Assembly: GCA_000341795.1 (NCBI GenBank)
Contig: AODO01000014.1
Location: forward strand, 1 to 64,000
Direction: 5' to 3'
DNA length: 64,000 bases
Source: Rhodococcus triatomae BKS 15-14
GTDB lineage: Bacteria > Actinomycetota > Actinomycetes > Mycobacteriales > Mycobacteriaceae
Positions 1-7,432 of this stretch are shown here, piece after piece (within the stretch, counting starts at the first letter, position 1; every line of letters starts with the position of its first letter). The position numbers and the translations under genes were made by a program. The notes below the pieces were generated by a model. It did not search any database and was not told the DNA's origin. It worked only from the letters and a program-made list of their open reading frames with translations.

Positions 1-3
1 CGT

Positions 4-20
4 GCCCGGTCAGACCGGGC
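4..20 (-). terminator. Hairpin downstream of the methyltransferase gene
   Basis: GCCCGGT and ACCGGGC form a perfect 7-bp stem around a 3-nt loop. It lies 12 nt past the stop codon of the leftward methyltransferase gene. No T-run follows, which is usual for actinobacterial terminators. It may end that transcript. Confidence 0.5.
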
Positions 21-31
21 GAGGGTTCCCC

Positions 32-1150
32 TCACCCTGCGGCGGCGGGGGTGGTGGAGGTGGTGAGTCGGTAGAAGCGCCAGAATCCGAAGCCCTCGAT
101 CGGGAGGATCTCGAATCCGGTGAAACCGGCCTCCGTCGCGTAGTGCTTCAGGGTGTGCGGGCGCATCACTGTCCCCGTTCCCGCGCTCGGCTGGTGACTC
201 ATGCCGTCGGGGAGGCAGACGAAGAGGCTGAAGCCGTACATCAGACGCTCCGTCTCGTCGCCGGGGGCGGTGAACTCGTCGGCGACGGCCTCGTCCATGA
301 CGATCGTCATGCCGCCGGGCCGCAGTGAGTTTCGCGCGGCGGCGAGCACGGCGACCGGATCGGGCAGGTCGTGCACGCATTCGAACGCGAACACGAGGTC
401 GAACTCCGCTCGGGGCAGGAGTGCAGCCGTCCCCGCGTGGAAGGCGACCTGTTCGGCGACGTCGGCGCCCGTGTTGGCGACCGCCATGGCGATGGACAGC
501 TCGTCGATGTCGTAGCCGTCGACACGCGCCAGCGGGTAGGCGCGGGCCAGTGCCATCGTCGACCATCCGGCACCGCACCCGAGGTCGGCGATTCGCGTGC
601 CGGGCCTGCGCAGTGCCTCGTCGAGGTCCGGCACAGAGCCCAGCGCACCCGCCAGCTCCCGCTCGTACCACGGGCGATTCATGTCCGCCTGCGATTCCCG
701 CGCGTCGGCGCCGAACTGGGCCCAGCCGACACCCCCGCCTGTTCGATACGCGTCGAGCAGCGCGGGAAGCTGCCCCGCTGATCCGGCGAACATCCGGGCC
801 AGCGGAGCGAGGTACGACAGGCTCGTGACCTCGGTCAGCACGTCCGCTGCCGCATGTGGAAGCGAGAACCGTGGCGTGCCGGGGACGCTCGTGTCGACGT
901 CGAGCAGGCCGGTCACCGCCTGCTGTTCGAGCCACTCACGCGCGTAGCGGGCGTGCGTGGCGGTGTGGTCGGCGAGTTCGGTCGCGGTCGAGGGGCCGTC
1001 CTCCGCGAGGGAGCGGTACCACCCGAGGCGGTCGCCGATGTGGATGGACAGCAGGTCGACCGCTCCGAGGGCGGCCTCGAGGATGTGCTGGGCCAGTGCG
1101 TCGACGGCGTCGGAAGCGGACGCGTCGTCCGCTGAATCGGAGACGGACAC
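32..1150 (-). CDS. SAM-dependent methyltransferase, Rv2258c-like
   Basis: Class I SAM-dependent methyltransferase of 372 aa; the substrate is unknown. Residues about 40-90 look like the winged-helix N-terminal domain of Rv2258c-type and O-methyltransferase-like proteins. SAM motif I is IADLGCGAGWST at about residue 187, followed by an acidic ribose-binding stretch (DGYDIDE) and a typical Rossmann C-terminal half. I chose the GTG at 1150 because AGGAGG sits 5 nt upstream. The open frame extends 22 codons further, but without a ribosome site. The SRPBCC gene lies upstream on the same strand, so the two may be co-transcribed. The family is clear, the reaction is not. Confidence 0.85.
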   Translation of the reverse strand: MSVSDSADDASASDAVDALAQHILEAALGAVDLLSIHIGDRLGWYRSLAEDGPSTATELADHTATHARYAREWLEQQAVTGLLDVDTSVPGTPRFSLPHAAADVLTEVTSLSYLAPLARMFAGSAGQLPALLDAYRTGGGVGWAQFGADARESQADMNRPWYERELAGALGSVPDLDEALRRPGTRIADLGCGAGWSTMALARAYPLARVDGYDIDELSIAMAVANTGADVAEQVAFHAGTAALLPRAEFDLVFAFECVHDLPDPVAVLAAARNSLRPGGMTIVMDEAVADEFTAPGDETERLMYGFSLFVCLPDGMSHQPSAGTGTVMRPHTLKHYATEAGFTGFEILPIEGFGFWRFYRLTTSTTPAAAG

Positions 1151-1228
1151 GGTGTCCTCCTGCGTCACCGGGCGGGTGTGTCCATGGTGACGCGGTTCGA
1201 GCCACCGCGACAGCATCGTTCGCCGAGG

Positions 1229-1687
1229 TCAGGATTCGGCGGAGCGGGCCCGCTCCTCGACCTTGCGCCGGAGGGTGGACTCGGTCTGAGCGATCGCCGT
1301 ACCGACAACAGGCTCGACGACCTTGGCGAGTGCCCTGCCGATCAGGCCGCCGGGCAGGGTGTAGTCGAAGTCGACGGCCAGTTCGGAGCCGCCCGCGGGT
1401 GTGGGGGAGAACCGCCAGGTGGACGAGCTCGTGATGCCGCCGACCGAGTCGAGGACGATCAGCCGGTCCTGCTCCCAGGACGTGATACGAACCCGCGAGT
1501 GCAGCGCGCTCGGTCCGATCTTCATCGTGACGTCGAACTCGGAGCCGAGGCCCTGTGACTGCGCCCCGACCGGCTCGAATCGCGTGACGCCGAACATCCA
1601 GTCGGGGACATTGCGGTAGTCGTCGACGTAGGCGAATCCGGTACCGACCGGTGCGGTGGTCGTCGCCGTGCGGTGGATGTGCCCCAT
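1229..1687 (-). CDS. SRPBCC family protein
   Basis: A 152-aa single-domain protein of the START/Bet v1-like SRPBCC superfamily (polyketide cyclase/dehydrase type). Such proteins bind hydrophobic ligands in a helix-grip cavity; no catalytic residue can be assigned. The N-terminal HRTATTTAPVGTGFAYVDDY and the central TSSSTWRFSPTPAGGSELAV stretch are typical of the actinobacterial members. GAGGAGCACC precedes the ATG. The gene runs toward the methyltransferase and is divergent from the DUF309 gene. The shared upstream region carries two palindromes. Ligand and pathway are unknown. Confidence 0.8.
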   Translation of the reverse strand: MGHIHRTATTTAPVGTGFAYVDDYRNVPDWMFGVTRFEPVGAQSQGLGSEFDVTMKIGPSALHSRVRITSWEQDRLIVLDSVGGITSSSTWRFSPTPAGGSELAVDFDYTLPGGLIGRALAKVVEPVVGTAIAQTESTLRRKVEERARSAES

Positions 1688-1730
1688 GGTGCTCCTCGTG
1701 GACGATCGACCTCGCGTCGAGCTTGTCTCT

Positions 1731-1756
1731 GTTACTCACGGTAACGCATATATGCG
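1731..1756. promoter_or_regulatory. Double palindrome in a divergent promoter region
   Basis: Two palindromes abut between the divergent SRPBCC and DUF309 genes. GTTAC-TCACG-GTAAC (1731-1745) is followed directly by the perfect 12-bp palindrome CGCATATATGCG (1745-1756). They look like regulator half-sites overlapping a promoter. The cognate regulator is not evident in this window. Confidence 0.4.
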
Positions 1757-1793
1757 CACTCGTGCGTGGGGGCCTCCGGAATAGGGTGGGGGC

Positions 1794-2351
1794 GTGGACG
1801 TGGATGACCGGGAGCGCGACGACCGCGGCCGGCCGCGCAACGCGAGGCCGAGAGACGGATTGGGGCGACCCCTGCCGCGTGGTGCAGCGGGTGTCGCGCG
1901 GGCACCGGAAGGGCTGGTGCGAACGCCTGCCGACACGGTCGCCGAGGCTCAGCGGCTACTCGATGCCGAGATGCCCTTCCATGCGCACGAGGTCTTCGAG
2001 GATGCGTGGAAGTCGGCTGTCGAGGACGAGCGACTCTTGTGGCAGGGGCTTGCCCAGCTCGCGGTCGGTCTCACGCATCTGCGCCGCGGCAACATCGCGG
2101 GCGCGCGCAAACTCTTTCCGCGTGGAGCGGATCGCATCCGCCCGTATGCGACGCAGTCCCCGCACGGACTCGACGTGGCCGGGATCGTCGGGTGGGCGGA
2201 GGAGGCCGCTGAGGGCCTGGACGACCCCGAGCTACACGTCGCCGCACCACGCCTGACACGAACGAACACGGACGAGCCACGGGATCGGCGTGCGACGGGC
2301 GGCGCGGGCGAAGGGGTCGAGGACGGGAACCGCACGGGGGGTTCCGCGTAG
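1794..2351 (+). CDS. DUF309 domain-containing protein
   Basis: A 185-aa protein. Residues about 48-130 are a DUF309 domain, a small all-helical fold of unknown biochemical role. The diagnostic motifs are FHAHEVFEDAWK (about 62-73) and LLWQGLAQLAVGLTHLRRGN (about 80-99). An Arg/Asp-rich low-complexity leader of about 40 residues and a similar tail flank the domain. The GTG at 1794 is the first start in frame, but a later one could be used because the leader is not conserved-looking. The gene stands alone, divergent from the SRPBCC gene. The family call is firm; function is unknown. Confidence 0.8.
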   Translation: MDVDDRERDDRGRPRNARPRDGLGRPLPRGAAGVARAPEGLVRTPADTVAEAQRLLDAEMPFHAHEVFEDAWKSAVEDERLLWQGLAQLAVGLTHLRRGNIAGARKLFPRGADRIRPYATQSPHGLDVAGIVGWAEEAAEGLDDPELHVAAPRLTRTNTDEPRDRRATGGAGEGVEDGNRTGGSA

Positions 2352-2448
2352 CCGGCCGCCGCCCTGGAAGGGGGGTGCGGCCGCGCTGCTCACAGAGGAG
2401 GATCCGGGCGGGTCGAGGCGGTCACCGCGGAACCGCCGGGACGGTGTG

Positions 2449-2505
2449 CCGTGACGTCCGCCGGTCGAGTGGACACCGTCACCGCATCCTTGCCGGACGT
2501 CACGG
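2449..2505. terminator. 12-bp inverted repeat with a large loop
   Basis: CCGTGACGTCCG (2449-2460) and CGGACGTCACGG (2494-2505) form a perfect 12-bp inverted repeat around a 33-nt spacer. It begins 12 nt past the stop of the first small-peptide gene on the minus strand. A long stem just beyond a stop suggests a terminator or mRNA-stabilising hairpin. The large loop is odd for a simple terminator. Each arm also contains the palindrome GACGTC. Confidence 0.45.
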
Positions 2506-2516
2506 CCCGGAAACCG

Positions 2517-2672
2517 TCAGAGCGGCTGGATGCCGCCGCCCAGAGTCCAGGAGCTGCCGACGTCCGGAGTGCTGAAGCCGATGTCGGGGGTGCTGCTGCC
2601 GACGTCCGCGGTCGGCTGCACGGCGAGCAGCTGACCGAGAAGATCGCCGAGAATGGTCGAGATCGATCCCAT
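2517..2672 (-). CDS. Small peptide, 51 aa, Gly/Ser-rich tail
   Basis: Short gene encoding a 51-residue peptide that starts MGSISTILGDLLGQLLAV and continues with a Gly/Ser/Pro/Asp-rich tail. The tail holds the near-repeat TADVGSSTPD-IGF-STPDVGSS. CAGGAGTGATTC precedes the ATG, a good ribosome site with 7-nt spacing. There is no signal peptide, lipobox or Cys. The N-terminal 20 residues can form an amphipathic helix. It is the last of four tandem short genes, beyond a hairpin that follows the 33-aa gene, so it may have its own promoter. By size, leaderless start and Ser-rich end it recalls the PorA/PorH channel peptides of Corynebacterium, but I see no direct sequence match. Function unknown. 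Confidence 0.6.
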   Translation of the reverse strand: MGSISTILGDLLGQLLAVQPTADVGSSTPDIGFSTPDVGSSWTLGGGIQPL

Positions 2673-2837
2673 GAATCACTCCTGAGGTGTGGTGTGTGTC
2701 GATCCCCGGGCTCGGGGCCTGACTGTTCTACCCCATGTCCGTTCTCTCTCGGGCTGGAATGGGCTCCGCGGTCGGGACGGTCACCGCCGTTCCGGACTTG
2801 GCGCTCAACGCATTACGCGCCCGGCCTCGAACGCGAA

Positions 2838-2865
2838 GAGGCCACCGGGCTGAGCCGGTGGCCTC
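2838..2865 (-). terminator. Intrinsic-type hairpin after the 33-aa peptide gene
   Basis: GAGGCCACCGG (2838-2848) and CCGGTGGCCTC (2855-2865) form a perfect 11-bp stem with a 6-nt loop. It lies 20 nt past the stop of the 33-aa peptide gene on the minus strand, and TTCG follows in that direction. It probably separates this gene from the next small-peptide gene. Confidence 0.75.
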
Positions 2866-2885
2866 TCCACGTCCAGGTCGAGAAG

Positions 2886-2987
2886 TTAGCTCGAACCGCT
2901 GTCGTCGGATCCACTGGAAATGCTGTTGAGGGCATCGAAGACGGTGGACAGTCCGTCGAAGAGATCCGCGAGGTCAGACGAAAGCAT
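2886..2987 (-). CDS. Small peptide, 33 aa, acidic amphipathic helix
   Basis: Short gene for a 33-residue peptide: an acidic amphipathic helix MLSSDLADLFDGLSTVFDAL followed by a Ser/Gly/Asp tail ending SDDSGSS. It is preceded by CCAGGAGCTCCC and an ATG, a strong ribosome site. The pattern of regularly spaced Leu/Phe with Asp, a Ser-Ser C-terminus and no signal peptide resembles corynebacterial PorH. PorH and PorA reach the outer mycolate membrane without a signal peptide and carry a mycolate ester on Ser. That comparison is inference. A hairpin follows the stop, and a 140-nt gap with its own AT-rich stretch precedes the gene, suggesting separate expression. Confidence 0.6.
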   Translation of the reverse strand: MLSSDLADLFDGLSTVFDALNSISSGSDDSGSS

Positions 2988-3105
2988 GGGAGCTCCTGGT
3001 TTGCCAGAGGGTGGGTACGGCGTGTACGCCGGGCGGCGTTATCGGTATTTGTACACGACGTGATCTGGCTGTGACCACGTTTTTCCGGTGAACGTCTGGT
3101 TGCGT

Positions 3106-3122
3106 GCCGGCTTGTGGCCGGC
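3106..3122 (-). terminator. Hairpin after the 44-aa peptide gene
   Basis: GCCGGC-TTGTG-GCCGGC forms a 6-bp all-GC stem just past the stop codon (3128) of the 44-aa peptide gene on the minus strand. No T-run follows. It is a plausible weak terminator that would split the small-peptide cluster into units. Confidence 0.4.
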
Positions 3123-3127
3123 GGCGA

Positions 3128-3262
3128 TCAGCTGTCGAAGGACACCGAGCCGAGGCCGACGCTGCTGCCGGGGAACGGATCGACGATGATCTCGATCGGG
3201 GTTCCCGGCGGGAGGATCGCGGCCAGCAGTTCGGCGATGCTGGGAATCTGGGGCAGTGCCAT
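3128..3262 (-). CDS. Small peptide, 44 aa, hydrophobic
   Basis: Short gene for a 44-residue peptide beginning MALPQIPSIAELLAAILPPG and ending with a Gly/Ser/Val stretch (PGSSVGLGSVSFDS). AAGGAGAACG precedes the ATG. It lacks Cys and charged clusters and has no cleavable signal. The middle (TPIEIIVDPFPGSS) is beta-like. It shares the GSSxGLG-type Gly/Ser element with the upstream 40-aa peptide, 46 nt away, and the two are probably co-transcribed. The family was not recognised. A membrane- or envelope-associated peptide is the working guess. Confidence 0.55.
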   Translation of the reverse strand: MALPQIPSIAELLAAILPPGTPIEIIVDPFPGSSVGLGSVSFDS

Positions 3263-3308
3263 CGTTCTCCTTGGGTTGTGGTGGGTGTCGGTGGGCTACC
3301 GAATCGGG

Positions 3309-3431
3309 TCAGCTACCGAGACCGATGTTGAGACCGGGCAATCCGAGGCTGCTACCGACCGTCGCATCGGAGCTGCCGAGCGTGATCGGATTGGCGAGCA
3401 GATCGAGAAACGCGACGAGCAGATCGAGCAT
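3309..3431 (-). CDS. Small peptide, 40 aa, hydrophobic helix plus Gly/Ser tail
   Basis: First of four tandem short genes on this strand, encoding 40 residues. A strongly hydrophobic helix (MLDLLVAFLDLLANPITLG) is followed by a Gly/Ser/Leu tail (SSDATVGSS, then GLPGLNIGLGS). CAGGAGTGCGTG precedes the ATG. The frame stays open upstream as far as 3611, but that extension is Arg/Cys-rich and has no ribosome site, so the short form is preferred. The VGSS motif recurs in the 51-aa peptide of the cluster, suggesting common ancestry. No signal peptide. Function unknown; compare PorA/PorH-like mycomembrane peptides. Confidence 0.55.
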   Translation of the reverse strand: MLDLLVAFLDLLANPITLGSSDATVGSSLGLPGLNIGLGS

Positions 3432-3604
3432 CACGCACTCCTGTATCGGTCTGTGTGTCCCTTGCGCCGGGTGGCGCGCGTCCGTTGTACAGCAGCGCCA
3501 TCGTGACCGGGCCCTTTTGGGGAATGTCGCGATTCGGTGGGCTGTGTTGTCGTGCAACGCTATTCGGGCGACCACGGCTCCCACGTGGGGATCTTGTCCA
3601 ATAA

Positions 3605-3627
3605 CAATCATTCGTGATTGCTTTTTT
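3605..3627 (+). promoter_or_regulatory. AT-rich inverted repeat with T-run
   Basis: CAATCA-TTCG-TGATTG (3605-3620) is a perfect 6-bp inverted repeat followed by CTTTTTT. It lies in the gap between the leftward peptide cluster and the rightward acyl-CoA operon and is strikingly AT-rich for this genome. It could be an operator or promoter element, or a small terminator on the plus strand. Nothing is known to be transcribed into it from the left. Confidence 0.35.
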
Positions 3628-3689
3628 ACGCGAGGTGGGTGATCCTGGACACGTCACTGGTGGATGTGACGCCGGACAGAAGGGGACGC

Positions 3690-4481
3690 ATGGCCGAGTT
3701 ACGCGAAGTGATTGCCGATCTTGTGGCCGAGGGTGCGGCCGTCGACGGACTCGTCGCCGATCTGTCCGACGAGCAATGGCACGCGGGTACCGCTTCGGCG
3801 GGCTGGACCATCGCGCACCAGATCGGCCATCTGGCCTGGACGGACCGGGCGGCGCTGCTGTCGGTCGAGGACCCGCAGGGGTTCGCCGACTCCCTCACGG
3901 AGGCATGGCGCAATCCCACAGGATTCGTCGACGAGGCCGCGGAGGTGGAGGCACGGACGCCGCCCCCCGAACTGCTGTCACGCTGGCGTGCCGGCCGGGC
4001 CGCGCTCGCCGACGCGCTGCTCGCCGTGCCGGCAGGCACGAAACTGCCCTGGTACGGCCCCCCGATGAGCCCGATGTCGATGGCAACGGCCCGCCTGATG
4101 GAGACCTGGGCGCACGGCCAGGACGTCGCCGCCGCAGTGGGTGCGCAGCTCGCACCGACCTCGCGACTGCGGTCGATCGCGCATCTCGGAGTCCGAACCC
4201 GGGACTTCGCCTACTCCGTCAACGAACTGTCCCCACCCGACCAGGAGTTCCGTGTGGAGCTCACCGGCCCCGACGGAGACAGCTGGGCATGGGGTCCCGC
4301 AGATGCCGCACAACGCGTCACCGGACCCGCCCTGGACTTCTGTCTCCTCGTCACCCAGCGGGCACATCGCGACGACCTCGCCCTCACCACGGTCGGAGCG
4401 GAGGCCGCGCACTGGTTGACCATCGCCCAGGCGTTCGCCGGTCCTCCCGGCGCAGGCCGCGACCGAAAGGACGACGCGTGA
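3690..4481 (+). CDS. TIGR03084 family metal-binding protein (DinB/MDMPI-like)
   Basis: A 263-aa protein of the actinobacterial TIGR03084 family, related to mycothiol-dependent maleylpyruvate isomerase and the DinB four-helix fold. Metal-ligand-type histidines occur in [15 protein letters not shown] (about residues 38-52) and [14 protein letters not shown] (about 137-150). I chose the ATG at 3690 because AAGGGG precedes it; upstream codons in frame are not family-like. Its stop overlaps the AtuA-family start by 4 nt (GTGA), so it opens the acyl-CoA operon by translational coupling. A mycothiol-linked role in that pathway is possible but unproven. Confidence 0.85.
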   Translation: MAELREVIADLVAEGAAVDGLVADLSDEQWHAGTASAGWTIAHQIGHLAWTDRAALLSVEDPQGFADSLTEAWRNPTGFVDEAAEVEARTPPPELLSRWRAGRAALADALLAVPAGTKLPWYGPPMSPMSMATARLMETWAHGQDVAAAVGAQLAPTSRLRSIAHLGVRTRDFAYSVNELSPPDQEFRVELTGPDGDSWAWGPADAAQRVTGPALDFCLLVTQRAHRDDLALTTVGAEAAHWLTIAQAFAGPPGAGRDRKDDA

Positions 4482-6208
4482 GCGTTCGGATCGGCAACTG
4501 CTCAGGCTTCTACGGTGACCGGATCTCCGCGATGCGGGAGATGCTCACCGGCGGTGAGCTGGACTACCTGACCGGTGACTACCTCGCCGAGCTCACCATG
4601 CTCATTCTCGGCAAGGACCGCATGCGCGACGCCGAACTCGGGTACGCGAAGACGTTCCTGCGCCAGATGGAGGACTGTCTCGGGGTGGCGACGGAGCGCG
4701 GTGTGCGGATCGTCGTCAACGCGGGCGGACTCAACCCCGCGGGGCTGTCGGTGAAGCTGCGGGAGCTGGCCGACCGGCTGGGGATCCCGGCGCGGATCGC
4801 GCACGTCACCGGCGACGACCTCACGGCGCGGGCGACGGAACTGGACCTCGGGACCCCGCTCACCGCCAACGCCTACCTCGGCGCCTGGGGCATCGCGGAG
4901 TGTCTCGCGGCGGGTGCCGACGTCGTCGTCACCGGACGCGTGACCGACGCGTCCGTCGTGGTCGGACCGGCCGCGCACCACTTCGGGTGGCGTCGCGACG
5001 ACTACGATGCGCTGGCCGGCGCCGTGGTCGCGGGCCACGTGATCGAGTGCGGCACCCAGGCGACCGGGGGCAACTTCTCCTTCTTCACCGAGATCCCCGA
5101 CCTGCACCGTCCGGGCTTCCCGCTCGCCGAGATCCGCGAGGACGGGTCCTCGATCATCACCAAGCACGCCGGCACCGGCGGCGCCGTCACGGTCGACACC
5201 GTCACCGCGCAGCTGATGTACGAGATCCAGGGCGCCCGCTACGCCGGCCCCGACGTCACCACCCGCCTCGACAGCGTGACCCTGCGCCAGGACGGACCCG
5301 ACCGGGTGGAGATCTCGGGCGTCCGGGGCGAGGCGCCGCCCCCGCAGGTGAAGGTCTCGCTCAACACCCTGGGCGGTTTCCGCAACGAGATGGCCTTCGT
5401 GCTCACCGGACTCGACATCGAGCAGAAGGCCGACCTCGCGCGAACCCAGCTGGAGTCGTGGCTTCCGGATCGTCCCGCCGAGCTGACGTGGGAGCTGGCG
5501 CGGCTCGACAGGCCCGACGCCGAGACCCAGGAGCAGGCCAGCGCGATCCTGCGCTGCGTGGTCCGGGACCCCGATCCCGACAAGGTGGGGAGGGCGTTCT
5601 CGAACGTCGCGGTGGAACTGGCGTTGGCCAGCTATCCGGGGTGCAACTTCCTGTCCATGCCCGGCAACGGATCCGCGTACGGTGTCTACACACCGGGGTA
5701 CGTGGATGCCGAGCAGGTTCCGCACGTCGCGGTCCTGCACGACGGTACGCACGTCGACGTCGCTCCGTCGGAGGACACCCGAGCGCTCGAACACGTCGGC
5801 GATCCCGCTCTGCCGGAACCGCTTCCGGCCGGCGACACCGTCGACGCACCGCTCGGTGCGCTGGCCGCCGCGCGCAGTGGCGACAAGGGCGGCAATGCGA
5901 ACATCGGAGTCTGGGTCCGCACCGACGAACAGTGGCGATGGCTTGCGAATGCGCTGACGGTGGACGAGGTCCGCCGCATGCTTCCGGAGGCGGCGGAGCT
6001 GCCGATCACCCGGACACTGCTACCGGAACTGCGGGCCGTGAACTTCGTGATCGAGGGCATCCTCGGTTCCGGCGTGGCCTACCAGGCGCGGTTCGATCCG
6101 CAGGCGAAGGGCCTCGGCGAATGGCTGCGTTCGCGACACCTACCGATTCCCGTCCGCCTCCTCGAGGCGACGTCGTACAGCACCACACTCGAGGAGGCCA
6201 TCTCGTGA
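4478..6208 (+). CDS. Acyclic terpene utilization AtuA family protein (DUF1446)
   Basis: A 576-aa protein of the AtuA/DUF1446 family. The N-terminal domain starts [20 protein letters not shown] and carries [20 protein letters not shown] near residue 155. The last roughly 110 residues are the separate AtuA-like C-terminal domain with [17 protein letters not shown], so both halves are fused here. AtuA is needed for citronellol/geraniol catabolism in Pseudomonas, but its reaction is not defined. The GTG start overlaps the previous stop by 4 nt, and its own stop overlaps the next start by 4 nt. In M. tuberculosis the equivalent position is Rv0976c. Role in the acyl-CoA pathway is inferred from context. 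Confidence 0.85.
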   Translation: MSVRIGNCSGFYGDRISAMREMLTGGELDYLTGDYLAELTMLILGKDRMRDAELGYAKTFLRQMEDCLGVATERGVRIVVNAGGLNPAGLSVKLRELADRLGIPARIAHVTGDDLTARATELDLGTPLTANAYLGAWGIAECLAAGADVVVTGRVTDASVVVGPAAHHFGWRRDDYDALAGAVVAGHVIECGTQATGGNFSFFTEIPDLHRPGFPLAEIREDGSSIITKHAGTGGAVTVDTVTAQLMYEIQGARYAGPDVTTRLDSVTLRQDGPDRVEISGVRGEAPPPQVKVSLNTLGGFRNEMAFVLTGLDIEQKADLARTQLESWLPDRPAELTWELARLDRPDAETQEQASAILRCVVRDPDPDKVGRAFSNVAVELALASYPGCNFLSMPGNGSAYGVYTPGYVDAEQVPHVAVLHDGTHVDVAPSEDTRALEHVGDPALPEPLPAGDTVDAPLGALAAARSGDKGGNANIGVWVRTDEQWRWLANALTVDEVRRMLPEAAELPITRTLLPELRAVNFVIEGILGSGVAYQARFDPQAKGLGEWLRSRHLPIPVRLLEATSYSTTLEEAIS

Positions 6209-7356
6209 CCAGTGCATGGAACAGCCCGGAGCGGCGCGATCTGCGCGAGACCGTGCGGCGGTTCGTCGACAAGGAGGTGCTCCCGTACCTCGACGAGTGG
6301 GAACGTTCGGGAGAGATCCCACGCGAACTACACCGTCGGGCGGGCGAACTCGGGCTGCTCGGGGTGTCGTTCCCGGAATCCGTCGGCGGGGGTGGCGGGG
6401 ATCCGGTCGACTCGATCGTGGTCTGCGAGGAGATGCACCAGGCCGGGGCGTCCGGCGGACTCTTCGCGTCCCTGTTCACCTGCGGCATCGCCCTCCCGCA
6501 CCTGGTTGCGGCCGGGGACCCGGGGCAGATCGACAGGTGGGTGCGGCCCACTCTCTCCGGCGACCTGATCGGATCGCTCGCCATCACCGAACCGGGCGGC
6601 GGTTCGGACGTCGGGCACCTCACCACGCGCGCCGTCCGCGACGGTGACGACTACATCGTCAACGGCGCCAAGACCTTCATCACCTCGGGCTGCCGCGCCG
6701 ACTTCGTGGTCACCGCCGTCCGCACCGGCGGCGACGGCGCGGGCGGCGTGTCGCTGCTCGTGATCGAGAAGGGGACACCGGGATTCACGGTGTCCCGCAA
6801 GCTGGAGAAGATGGGCTGGCTGGCGTCGGACACGGCCGAGCTGTCCTTCGTGGACTGCCGGGTCCCGGCCACGAATCTCGTCGGCGCGGAGAACAGCGGA
6901 TTCGCACAGATCGCGCAGGCGTTCGTCACCGAGCGGGTGGCGCTGGCCGCGCAGGCGTACTCCAGCGCGCAGCGCTGCCTCGACCTGACCGTGGACTGGT
7001 GCCGCGACCGCGAGACGTTCGGTCGGCCGCTCATCAGCAGGCAATCGGTGCAGAACACGCTCTCCGAGATGGCCCGGAAGGTCGACGTCGCACGGGTGTA
7101 CACCCGCTCCGTCGTGGACCGCTACACCGCCGGCGACGCCAATCTCCTCGCCGAGGTGTGCTTCGCCAAGAACACCGCCGTCGAGAACGGTGAATGGGTG
7201 GCACACCAGGCGGTGCAGCTGTTCGGCGGTCTCGGCTACATGCGCGAGAGCGAGGTCGAACGCCAGTACCGCGACATGCGGATCCTGGGAATCGGCGGCG
7301 GCACCAACGAGATCCTGACCTCCCTCGCCGCGAAGGTGCTCGGTTTCCAGGCATGA
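6205..7356 (+). CDS. Acyl-CoA dehydrogenase (FadE13-like)
   Basis: A 383-aa flavin-dependent acyl-CoA dehydrogenase, cytosolic, introducing a 2,3 double bond into an acyl-CoA. It has the FAD/substrate signature ITEPGGGSDVGHL (about residue 130), the motif FGRPLISRQSVQNTLSEMAR and the C-terminal GLGYMRESEVERQYRDMR. IGGGTNEIL near residue 365 supplies the usual Glu catalytic base of the short-chain type. The GTG start overlaps the AtuA stop by 4 nt. It precedes the carboxylase pair, the same order as fadE13-accD2-accA2 in mycobacteria. Branched-chain or isoprenoid acyl-CoA is a likely substrate class; the exact substrate is unknown. Confidence 0.9.
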   Translation: MTSAWNSPERRDLRETVRRFVDKEVLPYLDEWERSGEIPRELHRRAGELGLLGVSFPESVGGGGGDPVDSIVVCEEMHQAGASGGLFASLFTCGIALPHLVAAGDPGQIDRWVRPTLSGDLIGSLAITEPGGGSDVGHLTTRAVRDGDDYIVNGAKTFITSGCRADFVVTAVRTGGDGAGGVSLLVIEKGTPGFTVSRKLEKMGWLASDTAELSFVDCRVPATNLVGAENSGFAQIAQAFVTERVALAAQAYSSAQRCLDLTVDWCRDRETFGRPLISRQSVQNTLSEMARKVDVARVYTRSVVDRYTAGDANLLAEVCFAKNTAVENGEWVAHQAVQLFGGLGYMRESEVERQYRDMRILGIGGGTNEILTSLAAKVLGFQA

Positions 7357-7432
7357 CCTGCTTTCGACACGCCCTCCCGAACGGACAGAAGACGATGACC
7401 CGAAACCCGATGACACAGTGGGGTGGACAACG

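Noticed and set aside
3432-3611. Extending the 40-aa peptide gene upstream to about 100 codons
   Set aside because: The added residues are Arg/Cys/His-rich, no ribosome site precedes them, and a perfect CAGGAG lies directly before the short start.
4502-5794. Long open frame antisense to the AtuA-family gene
   Set aside because: Composition is His/Val/Arg/Gly-rich with no motif, no ribosome site at a sensible start, and it lies opposite a clearly conserved protein.
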